This document shows, one piece after another, positions 8,812 through 17,300 of a DNA stretch of 64,000 nucleotides (position 1 is the first letter of the stretch; each line of letters starts with the position of its first letter). Position numbers and translations under genes: made by a program. The DNA comes from Fibrella aquatilis (GTDB lineage: Bacteria > Bacteroidota > Bacteroidia > Cytophagales > Spirosomataceae). The notes under the pieces were generated by a model. It saw nothing but the letters and a program-made list of their open reading frames with translations, was not told where the DNA came from and ran no database searches. The DNA lies in contig NZ_JAFMYU010000022.1 of assembly GCF_017353255.1 (NCBI RefSeq), forward strand, positions 1-64,000. Direction: 5' to 3'.

Positions 8812-9783
8812 TTAATTCGTAGCCAGCGCTCCTTCTTTCAGCGCGTAAGTGGACACCCGCAGGCTGGTGAGGCCGTAGCTTTTCAGCACGAAGTCGATAA
8901 GGCAAACAGCTACCACAATCATGTCGACGCGCAGTTCGATCATGCCGGGCAGGGCCAGGCGCTGAGCGCGGTTGCGGGTGGTGAGCAGTTCGTAGTAATG
9001 GTAAAACGAGGCCAGGGGCAGGTCAAACGCGGCCTGACCGGCAGGGGGCCACGCGCCGGTTTCTTCGTGGAAATACATATCGATCAGCGTGTCGAACGTG
9101 CCCGATGAACCTACCAGCACCGAGGGTGGGTATTGGTGTACGGCGTTGGTGAGGGGCAGGAGCTGCTCCTGCAAATAGCCGTGCAGCCGGGCCACGGCGG
9201 GCGGGGTGATGATCTCGGTTTCGGCCATGAACCGCTCCATAAGTCGCTGACCACCAATCTCGAAACTCTGTTTCCAGAACACTCGGTCGCGGTTGCCAAG
9301 AATGAATTCCACGCTACCCCCGCCAATGTCCATGACCAATGCCGTAGGGGCAGTCGCGTTTATAGCCGTCACCGAAACGGGGTCGAGCACACCCGATGCC
9401 CGCACCCCGGCGTAGATCAGCGCGGCTTCTTCGTCGCCGGAGATAACGCGGATAACGAGGCCCGTTTCCTGCCTGACGCGCTCCACGAATTCGGCCTGAT
9501 TCTGCGCTACCCGGATGGCCGACGTGCCGTAAACGGCCACGCTGTCGGGGCTGATCTGATGCTCGTCGAGCACGGTGCGGTAGTAACGCAGCACGGTCAG
9601 GGCGCGGTCTATGGCGTCGGAGGTGATGATGCGCCGGGCAATCCCACCGCTGCCATTGGCCGAGCGACCAATTTTGGCGGGGCGACTATCGCGAAAAAGG
9701 GTTTTAACGGCCTGATTAGGTATTTTTTCGACAATAAGCAGGTGGAATGTGTTGGTGCCTAGGTCGATGACTGCTTGTTTCAT
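8812..9783 (-). CDS. ppx: Ppx/GppA-family exopolyphosphatase / pppGpp phosphatase
   Basis: 323 residues, ASKHA fold. The phosphate-1 loop is VIDLGTNTFHLLIVE near the N-terminus, the mid motif is YGTSAIRVAQN, and the phosphate-2 motif is VMDIGGGSVEFILG (about residues 138-151). Family members degrade polyphosphate or convert pppGpp to ppGpp; the preferred substrate cannot be told here. At about 320 residues it is the short form without the C-terminal HD domain of E. coli Ppx. I start at the ATG at 9783, directly before the conserved motif; an upstream extension to 9825 would run through the divergent rpsU promoter. It is divergent from rpsU. Confidence 0.85.
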   Translation of the reverse strand: MKQAVIDLGTNTFHLLIVEKIPNQAVKTLFRDSRPAKIGRSANGSGGIARRIITSDAIDRALTVLRYYRTVLDEHQISPDSVAVYGTSAIRVAQNQAEFVERVRQETGLVIRVISGDEEAALIYAGVRASGVLDPVSVTAINATAPTALVMDIGGGSVEFILGNRDRVFWKQSFEIGGQRLMERFMAETEIITPPAVARLHGYLQEQLLPLTNAVHQYPPSVLVGSSGTFDTLIDMYFHEETGAWPPAGQAAFDLPLASFYHYYELLTTRNRAQRLALPGMIELRVDMIVVAVCLIDFVLKSYGLTSLRVSTYALKEGALATN

Positions 9784-9805
9784 GCTACTATTTCTGCTAC
9801 TTTTG
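9775..9805 (+). promoter_or_regulatory. Predicted Bacteroidota promoter for rpsU
   Basis: The -33 element TTG at 9775-9777 and the -7 element TACTTTTG (consensus TAnnTTTG) at 9798-9805 are separated by 20 bases, the Bacteroidota arrangement. Transcription should start near 9810, leaving a leader of about 30 nt before rpsU. The promoter overlaps the first codons of the divergent ppx gene. Confidence 0.7.
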
Positions 9806-9842
9806 CAGTCCGTTTTGCAAAACACAAAAATACCGGTATTAC

Positions 9843-10040
9843 ATGATTATCATTAACGTAAAAGAAAACGAATCGATTGACAAAGCCCTGAAGCGGTTCA
9901 AGAAGAAATTCGAAAAGACAGGTGTGTTGCGTCAGCTGCGCTCACGTACTGCCTTCCAGAAGCCTTCGATCAGCCGTCGTAAGGATGTCATTCGGGCTGC
10001 CTACAAAGAACAAAAGTACGGCAACCACACCCAGCAGTAG
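9843..10040 (+). CDS. rpsU: Ribosomal protein bS21
   Basis: 65 residues, full length. The sequence MIIINVKENESIDKALKRFK and the basic tail (RRKDVIRAAYKEQKYG) are those of bS21 in Bacteroidota. bS21 sits by the anti-Shine-Dalgarno end of 16S rRNA on the small subunit; in this phylum it helps hide the anti-SD sequence. The upstream 20 bases (AAATACCGGTATTAC) contain no purine-rich Shine-Dalgarno. That is notable, because some Flavobacteriia rpsU genes are reported to keep one for autoregulation. A strong promoter is seen at 9775-9805. Confidence 0.95.
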   Translation: MIIINVKENESIDKALKRFKKKFEKTGVLRQLRSRTAFQKPSISRRKDVIRAAYKEQKYGNHTQQ

Positions 10041-10164
10041 TCGGTATTAACCGGCGCGCCCGCTTCGCAGAACCGGCGTTCATTAGCTCTGTTTACCCAG
10101 TTTGGCATCGAATTGACGTTGGCATTCGCCATCTTCACCGGTCCAACCCAGGTAGGTAAAGCCA

Positions 10165-11067
10165 ATGAATGCCGGTTCTGATTTTTTACAGCATATCCGC
10201 TACGAGAAGCGCCTGAGCCACCACACGCTGGTAGCCTACGAAAACGATTTGCTTCAGTTTACGGAGTTCTTAGCAGAGCAGCACAGCGGCACTCCCCCCG
10301 AACAGGCCGATCATGTGCTGGTGCGTTCGTGGATCGTGCACCTGGTTGAAAGCGGCCTCGACAAGAGCACCGTGAACCGGAAAATTGCCACACTCCGGGC
10401 CTTTTTTGGTTTTCTCCTGCGCCGAAAAGTCATCACCATCGACCCGATGCAAAAGGTAGTGGCCCTGAAGATGAGTAAGAAGCTGCCCACTTTCGTGGAA
10501 GAGAAACCGATGGCTACCCTCCTCGACGACATCGACTTCCCCGATGATTTTATTGGCCTCCGCGACAAGCTCGTGCTGGAACTGCTCTATGGCACGGGCA
10601 TCCGTCTGAGTGAACTGACGGGCCTGAAAACGAGCGACGTCAACCTCTACAACCGCACGATCATGGTGTTGGGCAAGCGCAACAAGCACCGCCTTGTGCC
10701 GCTTACGCCCCCGCTCGTCACGCTTATTGGCCAGTATCAGCACCAGAAAAGCCAGTTTTTCGACAATAAAGCCGATGATAGTGTGCTGATTGTCAGCGAT
10801 AAAGGCATTGCGGCTTACCCGGTGCTGATTCAGCGGATCGTGAAAAAATACCTGACGCTGGTCACTACGCTCGAGAAAAAAAGCCCCCACGTGCTGCGCC
10901 ACTCCTTCGCTACGCACCTGCTCAACCGTGGCGCTGACCTCAACGCCATTAAGGATCTGTTAGGCCACAGCAGCCTCGCCGCCACCCAGATCTACACCCA
11001 CACGAGCCTCGCCAAACTGAAAGACGCCCACACGCAAGCGCACCCGAAGGGAGGAAAGAAAGAGTAG
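10165..11067 (+). CDS. xerC: Tyrosine recombinase XerC/XerD
   Basis: 300 residues, normal length. The N-terminal SAM-like DNA-binding domain (about 1-95) begins FLQHIRYEKRLS. The catalytic domain shows all active-site residues: R147 (GTGIRLSE), K171 (GKRNKHR), H242 and R245 (HVLRHSF), H268 (LLGHSS) and Y277 (QIYTHT). It resolves chromosome dimers at dif together with a partner recombinase. The rpsU-xerC order fits a core chromosomal setting rather than a phage or integron integrase. The stop codon TAG overlaps the edge of the following hairpin repeat. Confidence 0.9.
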   Translation: MNAGSDFLQHIRYEKRLSHHTLVAYENDLLQFTEFLAEQHSGTPPEQADHVLVRSWIVHLVESGLDKSTVNRKIATLRAFFGFLLRRKVITIDPMQKVVALKMSKKLPTFVEEKPMATLLDDIDFPDDFIGLRDKLVLELLYGTGIRLSELTGLKTSDVNLYNRTIMVLGKRNKHRLVPLTPPLVTLIGQYQHQKSQFFDNKADDSVLIVSDKGIAAYPVLIQRIVKKYLTLVTTLEKKSPHVLRHSFATHLLNRGADLNAIKDLLGHSSLAATQIYTHTSLAKLKDAHTQAHPKGGKKE

Positions 11068-11186
11068 GGATGTAGGGATTTACGATGTACGAATTACGAT
11101 TTTTGCTTACGCGCTAGTCTGCTCTACAGCAAACCCTGGCGGCAGCAAAAATCGTAAATCGTAATTCGTACATCGTAAATCCCTAC
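11066..11186. repeat. Long intergenic inverted repeat (TTTACGATGTACGAATTACGA family)
   Basis: The left arm (11072-11106; GTAGGGATTTACGATG, TACGAATTACG) is complementary to the right arm at 11145-11186, with small internal differences. The loop contains TTGCTTACGCG and GGCAGCAAAA, a G/C-rich inner stem shared with the elements at 14229, 31748 and 36739. The element lies between convergent genes. Its edges carry the word TAGGG, which supplies the TAG stops of both xerC and mobA. It may act as a bidirectional terminator. Confidence 0.85.
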
Positions 11187-11755
11187 TCGTTCACATTCTC
11201 AAACACCCTTCCCCCCGGTGCCGTCAATAAATGCACGTTATGATCTAGTAGAAAACGGCGGGGGCTGCGCTGGCCGGATTGGTAGAAATGGGTCAGGAGC
11301 GGTCCGGCGGTGGGTTCCCAAAGGCTCACGAGGGGTTCGGGGCCTCGGTGGTCACTGTCCCAGAAAGCGGTGGCAATGGCCGACGGGTTGCGGCCCATGA
11401 GCAATGCCGAAAGGGTAGGGGTGTCCAGGTTGGGCAGGTCGCAGGGGACCACGAGCCAGGCGGCGTTGGGGTAGGTCTGAAAGGCCGTTACTAATCCGCC
11501 CAGCGGGCCACTGTCGGGTTGATTGTCGAGCAGTAAATGGCTGTAAGTGAACTGGTTAAACTGCGATTGGTTTACCGACCAGTACACCCGTTCGCAGAGG
11601 GGGGCCAGCAGGTCGGTGAGGTGTTCGCGCTGGGGTTTTTGGTGATACACAATCCCCGATTTGTCGCGCCCCATGCGGCGGCTTTGCCCACCCATCAGCA
11701 CCAGTCCATAGAGGGGTATGAGACGGCCCGACGCCAAATCAGCGTCAGGGTTCAT
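11183..11755 (-). CDS. mobA: Molybdenum cofactor guanylyltransferase MobA-like
   Basis: 190 residues with the nucleotidyltransferase signature LVLMGGQSRRMGRDKS near the N-terminus (about residues 18-33), followed by PCDLPNLDTP, the metal-binding Asp region. MobA links GMP to molybdopterin to make the bis-MGD cofactor in the cytoplasm. I chose the ATG at 11755, which overlaps the moaC stop by 11 bases (translational coupling); a longer upstream frame inside moaC is unlikely. It forms a two-gene operon with moaC. The TAG stop lies in the repeat arm. Confidence 0.85.
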   Translation of the reverse strand: MNPDADLASGRLIPLYGLVLMGGQSRRMGRDKSGIVYHQKPQREHLTDLLAPLCERVYWSVNQSQFNQFTYSHLLLDNQPDSGPLGGLVTAFQTYPNAAWLVVPCDLPNLDTPTLSALLMGRNPSAIATAFWDSDHRGPEPLVSLWEPTAGPLLTHFYQSGQRSPRRFLLDHNVHLLTAPGGRVFENVNE

Positions 11756-12215
11756 GCCGAAAATCGCGTTTGCCGCCGGTCTTCTCCAGCAGCCGGGTTT
11801 CGCGAATGACAATGTCGTGCGACATGGCTTTGCACATGTCGTAGATGGTCAGCGCCGCCACCGATGCTCCCACCAGTGCCTCCATCTCCACGCCCGTTTT
11901 GCCCTCTGTAGATACCGTGCATTCGATGATCACTTCCTGTCCAACCGCCTGAATATTAAACGAACAGCCGTCTAGCCCCAGCGAGTGGCAGAGGGGAATA
12001 AGGTCGTCGGTGCGTTTGGCGGCCATAGTGCCGGCAATGCGGGCGGTCTGAAAAACGGGTCCTTTGCGCGTCTGAATATCGCCGCCGTCGAGGTGCTGTA
12101 GAATGGCGTCGCCAAGCACCACAATACTGCGGGCTTTGGCCGTGCGTTTCGAGACAGTCTTAGCCCCTACGTCAACCATAGCGGGGTTCCCTTCGGGTGT
12201 GAGGTGTGTAAGCAT
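11745..12215 (-). CDS. moaC: Cyclic pyranopterin monophosphate synthase MoaC
   Basis: 156 residues, the usual MoaC length. Signatures are MVDVGAKTVSKRTA at the N-terminus, the active-site region LIPLCHSLGLDG, VEMEALVGASVAALTIYDMCKA, and the conserved end KTGGKRDF. MoaC converts 3',8-cH2GTP made by MoaA to cyclic pyranopterin monophosphate in molybdenum cofactor synthesis. The ATG at 12215 (MLTHLTPEGNP) aligns with known starts; an ATG seven codons upstream is also possible. Only moaC and mobA of the pathway are in this window. Confidence 0.95.
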   Translation of the reverse strand: MLTHLTPEGNPAMVDVGAKTVSKRTAKARSIVVLGDAILQHLDGGDIQTRKGPVFQTARIAGTMAAKRTDDLIPLCHSLGLDGCSFNIQAVGQEVIIECTVSTEGKTGVEMEALVGASVAALTIYDMCKAMSHDIVIRETRLLEKTGGKRDFRHEP

Positions 12216-12275
12216 GGGGCAGTTAGCAGAAAGCAATGACTAAAATGCTGAGCAATCAATTATAGGACGCTAAGC

Positions 12276-12540
12276 TAATTGATAACTGCACTGATTGATA
12301 GGTTTGTTTTTTGAACAGCTTCGCGCTGGTGTGGCTGACGCGCGGCCCCGCGGCGGCGGACCGTCTCGACTGCGCTCGGGGTGACAACGAACTTGAATCA
12401 AGCTAGGATGCTCTCTTATTTGCCTGGTACGCCAGCCCGGTGTCACCCCGAGCGCAGTTGAGGGGCACGATGCGCGAAGTTATCCGAGCAACAAACCTAT
12501 CAATCAGTGGAGCTAACTGCTCATTGATAACTGATAACTG
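12276..12540. repeat. Nested intergenic inverted repeat with GAGCGCAG-type core
   Basis: This element fills the 370-base gap between divergent moaC and hisC. The outer arms pair perfectly over 19 bp (12290-12308 with 12490-12508, word ACTGATTGATAGG) and continue imperfectly as GATAACTG words. The inner arms are at 12365-12386 and 12441-12462 (CTCGACTGCGCTCGGGG). The core 12363-12465 is nearly the same, in opposite orientation, as 59081-59185, although the outer arms of the two elements are unrelated. It also contains GCTTCGCGC and GCGGCGGACCG, words recurring in other elements. Confidence 0.85.
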
Positions 12541-12553
12541 TCCGCTCCGGCGT

Positions 12554-12561
12554 TACCTTTG
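12554..12561 (+). promoter_or_regulatory. Candidate -7 element for hisC
   Basis: TACCTTTG matches the Bacteroidota -7 consensus TAnnTTTG, 24 bases before the hisC start. No TTG is seen at the expected 19-21 bases upstream, so the -33 half is missing or weak. It lies just outside the nested repeat. Confidence 0.5.
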
Positions 12562-12585
12562 CAAATAGACATTCGTCGCATAACC

Positions 12586-13653
12586 ATGTTTAGTTTAGCT
12601 TCAATTCTTCGTCCGCATATCCTTAGCCTGACGCCCTATTCGTCGGCGCGGGATGAATACACGGGTACCGAGGGCGTCTTTCTCGACGCTAACGAAAATG
12701 CCCTGGGATCAACCACCAGCGCTGGTCGCTACAACCGCTACCCCGACCCCCACCAAACGGCCATAAAAACCCAATTAGCCCCAATAAAGGGCGTAACGAA
12801 AGAGCAGATCTTTCTTGGAAACGGCTCCGACGAACCCATCGACCTGCTCATCCGCGCCACCTGTCGGCCGGGTCAGGACAACATCGTGATTCTGCCGCCT
12901 ACCTACGGAATGTATGAAGTATCGGGCAACCTGAACGACGTCGAGGTGCGCAAAGTACCGCTCACGGCTGAGTACCAGCTCAACCTGCCTGCGGTGCTGT
13001 CGGCCATTGATACCTATACGAAAGTGGTCTGGATCTGCTCACCCAACAACCCCACCGGTAACCTCATTGACCCCGCCGACATCCGGCAGGTGCTCGCCGC
13101 GGCCCAGTCGGCGCTGGTGGTGGTGGATGAAGCCTATATCGATTTCGCCGGGCCGGATTATGCCTCCTGGACCACGCAACTGGCCCAGTACCCCAACCTG
13201 GTGGTGCTGCAAACGTTCTCGAAAGCCTGGGGCCTGGCGGCGTTGCGGCTGGGTATGTGCTTTGCGTCGGTTGACATCATCCGGGTGCTGAACCTGATCA
13301 AGCCGCCTTACAACATCTCGGCACCCACGCAGGCATTAGCCCTGGACGCGCTGGATCACGTGGCCGAAAAAAAACAGATGGTGGCCGACACCCTGGCCGA
13401 GCGCTCCCGCCTGGCCGAAGGTCTACGCCGCCTGCCCACGGTGCAGCAGGTTTTCCCCAGCGATGCCAATTTCCTGCTCGTACGCTTCGACGACGCCAAC
13501 GATATATTCAATCAATTAATTGATAGTCAAGTTATTGTGCGGAATCGGTCGGCGGTGACGCGTTGCGAAGGCTGCCTGCGCATATCGGTAGGTACGCCCG
13601 CCGAAAACGACCGACTGCTGGCTGTGCTGGAAAGCATTGCCGTTGGTGCCTGA
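12586..13653 (+). CDS. hisC: Histidinol-phosphate aminotransferase
   Basis: 355 residues, fold-type I PLP aminotransferase. The sequence shows FLDANENALG near the N-terminus, WICSPNNPTGNL (Asn binding PLP), VVVDEAYIDFAG (Asp on the pyridine nitrogen), TFSKAWGLAALRLG with the Schiff-base Lys, and CLRISVGTP near the C-terminus (substrate-carboxylate Arg). It catalyses the transamination of imidazole acetol phosphate in histidine synthesis. It stands alone, not within a his operon. I start at the ATG at 12586, 24 bases after a TAnnTTTG element; an upstream frame from 12559 would overlap that element. Confidence 0.92.
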   Translation: MFSLASILRPHILSLTPYSSARDEYTGTEGVFLDANENALGSTTSAGRYNRYPDPHQTAIKTQLAPIKGVTKEQIFLGNGSDEPIDLLIRATCRPGQDNIVILPPTYGMYEVSGNLNDVEVRKVPLTAEYQLNLPAVLSAIDTYTKVVWICSPNNPTGNLIDPADIRQVLAAAQSALVVVDEAYIDFAGPDYASWTTQLAQYPNLVVLQTFSKAWGLAALRLGMCFASVDIIRVLNLIKPPYNISAPTQALALDALDHVAEKKQMVADTLAERSRLAEGLRRLPTVQQVFPSDANFLLVRFDDANDIFNQLIDSQVIVRNRSAVTRCEGCLRISVGTPAENDRLLAVLESIAVGA

Positions 13654-13692
13654 TAGTTACCACCCACTTTTTCCAACCGCTATATCGCTTCC

Positions 13693-14229
13693 ATGCGTAC
13701 CCATCATCTACCCATCATCGGGCTTTTGGCCATACTGCTGAGCCTGTCGCATACCGCCTCGGCGCAGTACACCAACTGGGCGTTTGGCTTCCGGCTGGGC
13801 GAACCGTCGGGGGTGAACATCCGCAAATATTTTGGCGATAATCATGCCTTCGACCTGAACATCGGTACCTACGGTGGCTTGTACGGCAACGTGCGTGATT
13901 ACCGCTCGGGCAAGTACAAAACCGTGGGCCTGAGTGTGCAGGGGCACTATTTGTGGCACGACCGGCTATTTGCCAACGAGAATTTCCGGGGCTATTATGG
14001 CTTCGGTGGGCAGATCAACAGTCGCCGCTACTACCCCGACCGCTTTGCCGCCACCAACGATTACGAAAGCGGCCTGGGCCTTGGTGGCTCGGCGGTGGCA
14101 GGAGCTGAATACTTTGTGCCTGGTAAGCAATATTCCATCTTCGCCGAACTCGGCGTATACGCCGAAGTCCTCCCCGCCCCGCTGTTTCTTAACGTCAGCT
14201 CAGGCGTGGGTATTCGGTTTAACCTTTAA
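13693..14229 (+). CDS. Secreted small beta-barrel-like protein
   Basis: 178 residues. A signal peptide ends at TASAQ (about residue 25). The mature part is a series of short amphipathic strands rich in Gly, Tyr and Phe (FGFRLGEPSG, YGFGGQI, FAELGVYAEV) ending in GVGIRFNL, the aromatic/aliphatic C-terminus of an outer-membrane beta-barrel. No specific family recognised. It begins 39 bases after hisC and may share its transcript, but a functional link is not evident. Its stop codon directly abuts a hairpin repeat. Confidence 0.65.
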   Translation: MRTHHLPIIGLLAILLSLSHTASAQYTNWAFGFRLGEPSGVNIRKYFGDNHAFDLNIGTYGGLYGNVRDYRSGKYKTVGLSVQGHYLWHDRLFANENFRGYYGFGGQINSRRYYPDRFAATNDYESGLGLGGSAVAGAEYFVPGKQYSIFAELGVYAEVLPAPLFLNVSSGVGIRFNL

Positions 14230-14360
14230 TGATTTACGATGTACAAATTACGAGTTACGATTGTTGCTGACGCGTGGGTTTGCTGTAGATCAAACAGACG
14301 CCGCACCGGCGGACCGGTCAGCAATAAATCGTACATCGTAAGTCGTACATCGTAAATCCC
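14229..14360. repeat. Long intergenic inverted repeat (GATTTACGATGTAC family)
   Basis: The outer arms GATTTACGATGTAC (14231-14244) and its complement (14345-14358) are perfect over 14 bp and extend imperfectly inward. The inner stem is TTGCTGAC (14264-14271) with GTCAGCAA (14317-14324). The loop has GCACCGGCGGACCGG, related to GCGGCGGACCG at 12350 and 53591. The element begins at the stop codon of one gene and ends five bases before the TTG start of the next. Confidence 0.85.
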
Positions 14361-14365
14361 TTCCT

Positions 14366-17300
14366 TTGTTCACCATCTACAGTGCGTCGGCGGGGTCGGG
14401 GAAAACGTATACCCTGACCAAAGAGTACCTCAAGCTGGCCCTTAGCGGGGGTAATACAGACGGTATGCCCGCGTCGGTGGGGGAGGCCAAGGGCTACACC
14501 GGCACCTATTTCCGGCATATTCTGGCCATCACGTTTACCAATGCGGCGGCGGCAGAACTGAAAAACCGGGTGCTGACCGAACTGGAAGCGATGGCCAAAC
14601 CCGCCGAGCTGAAGGGCGACGGCACCGTCCGGTACAGCGACATGCTGGGGCACGTGGTGGCCGAACTGACGGGCCACCAACCCGGCACCGACGCCTTTGA
14701 GCCGGCTATGCTGCTGGTCAGAAACCGCGCCGAGACTTTGTTTCAAGCCATTTTGCATGGCTATTCTGACTTTGCCATCACCACCATCGACTCCTTCACG
14801 CAGCGGCTGGTCATGGCCTTTACGGATGAGTTGGGCCTGCCCTACGCCTTCGACGTCGAGATGGACACCGATCAGGTTTTGGAAGTAGCCGTCGATAACC
14901 TCATCGAACGGGTGGGCACGGAAGACATGGCCGAGATCACCGAGATCTTCCATCAGATCATGGCCGAGACCACCCGCGAAGGCCACAGCTGGCATCAGGT
15001 GGCCAAAACCCTGCAAGACTTCGGGCACGTGCTCACCTCCGACCAACACTATACTGCCGTGGGGCGGCTGGCCGAGCTGTCGGCTATGCAGATTCGAGCC
15101 ATTCGGGGGCAGTTGCGCACCTTCCGCGAAACGGTGCATCAGCAGATGCAGGCCCACGCCCAAACGGCCCTGGGGCACATGGCGCGGGTGGGCGTGAACG
15201 TGGATGATTTTAAGCTGAAAAAAGGCGGTATCGCGGGGTATTTTGAGGCCGTAGCGGGCGGCGAAACAAGTAAAGAGGCCAACGCCACCAGCCTGAAAGC
15301 CATTGACAACGACGAGTGGTACGTGAAAACGATCCCGCTCGGTACCAAAGTGGCCATCGACGGCATCGCCGACGATTTGCGGGCGTGTTTCCGTGCCATT
15401 CAGGATGAGCAACAAGAGTCGGGGAAGTTGCTCACGCTGGTGAATGCCGTTGACCCGCAGTTGCAGAAAATGGCCCTGCTGCAACAGATTCGGGCCGAAT
15501 TTGTGGAACTGCTCCGTAAGGATGGCCGCGTGCACATCTCCGAATTTAACCAGCGGATTAAGGCCATTGTGGAAAGCGAACCCGTCCCATTTTTGTACGA
15601 ACGCCTCGGCAGCCGCTACAACCACATCCTCATCGACGAGTTTCAGGACACCTCGCGGCTGCAATTTGCCAACCTCATGCCGCTGATCGAAAACGCGCTG
15701 GGGGCAGGCCACACGAACCTCGTGGTGGGCGACGGCAAGCAGTCGATCTACCGCTGGCGGGGGGGCGACAAAGATCAGATCGTGGCCCTCCACCGTCGGC
15801 AACTCACGCAGCTACAACGCATTCACGGGGCCGAATCCTGGACCGCCGAACGGATCGGTACGCTCAACGGCACGATTCAGTCGCAAACGCTGGGGGTTAA
15901 CTACCGGTCGGCGCGGCCGATTGTGGCGTTTAATAATAGCCTGTTTTCGTTTCTGGCCGACACATATTCCGCAGATAATGAGCACGTTGGCTTGGTCTAT
16001 GACGCCCTCCGTGGCTTTGTGCAGGAACCCCGCCCCACCGCCCCCGATGATGCGCACATTCAGTTCGATTTCATCAGCAAAGACGACCTTGCCCTGCCCG
16101 CCACCGTAGATAGTGAGATGGTCCGGCTTACGCTGGCCTACATTGAGCAGGCCCGCGCCGAGGGCTACGCCTACAGCGATATGGCCGTGCTAACCCGCGA
16201 AAAAAAGGACGCCCAGGCGGTGGCCAACGAACTGAACCGGCAGCAGATTCCGCTGGTATCGGCCGATTCGCTGTCGCTGCAATTCTCCGACCCGATCCGG
16301 TTTTTGGTGGCCCTGCTGAACCTGGTTTGTCGCCCCGGTCAGCGGCCTCTGCGCTATGAGGTGCTGTATTTGTTTCATACGGTGGTGAAATTTGAAGTGC
16401 CCACCGACCACCAAACTGAAGCTATCCGGCTCGTGGCCGATTCGACCGACGAGGCGGGCGTGTTCGCTTACATGGCCACTGAAGGTTTTGCCGTTGACCC
16501 CACTGGTCTGGTGCAACTGAACGTGTATGAACTGACCGAACGGCTGGCCCACGGCTTCAAACTCTTTGGCCGCACCCATGATCAGCCGTTTTTGTTCCGG
16601 TTTCTGGACGAAATCATGACGTTTAACAACCGGCAGTCGGGCCACCTTGCCGACTTTTTAACCTACTGGGAAACCGCCCGCGTGAAGGTGGCCGTGAGCG
16701 AAAGTATCGCCACCGACGCCATCACGGTGCAGACCATCCATAAAGCCAAAGGACTACAATTTCCGGTGGTCATCGTGCCCTTCGCCGACTGGGGCGTTGA
16801 CCCCAACACCCGTTCTACAATGTGGCTGAACCTCGACGATGTGCGGGCCGAACCGTTGCAAATTCCGTTGCCGGGCGGCGGGTCGCTGCGGTTGCCCACG
16901 GCGCAGGTGTCGGTGCGGCGCGACCTGGAAAACGGCCCTGATTCGGTCAGGGAGCAATATTTGTACGAAGCCGAGAATTTGTTTCTCGAAAACATGAACC
17001 TGCTCTACGTGGCTTTCACCCGCCCCGAAGACCGGCTCTACGTGCTGGCCGAACGCACCAAACCCCGCGCCAACGCCAAAGCCGACGACGACAAACCAAC
17101 CACGGGCGGGCGGCGGACGGTGGCGCAGTGGCTGCAACAGTTCCTGGACCAAAGCCCCGCCGCCGCCCAAACCGGCTGTTGCTGGGAAGAGGGTCGCAAT
17201 CAGTACATCTGGCAGCAGGGCATACCGAAGCAGGTGGTTTCTCAACGTGACGAGACAAAGCCTGGATCAGAACCTATTCATTTACAAGGGCTTATGAGCG

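Noticed and set aside
14318-15802. Long open frame (about 494 codons) on the minus strand opposite the helicase gene.
   Set aside because: It is antisense to a well-supported helicase domain and has the His/Gly/Val-rich composition of a shadow frame in G/C-rich DNA.
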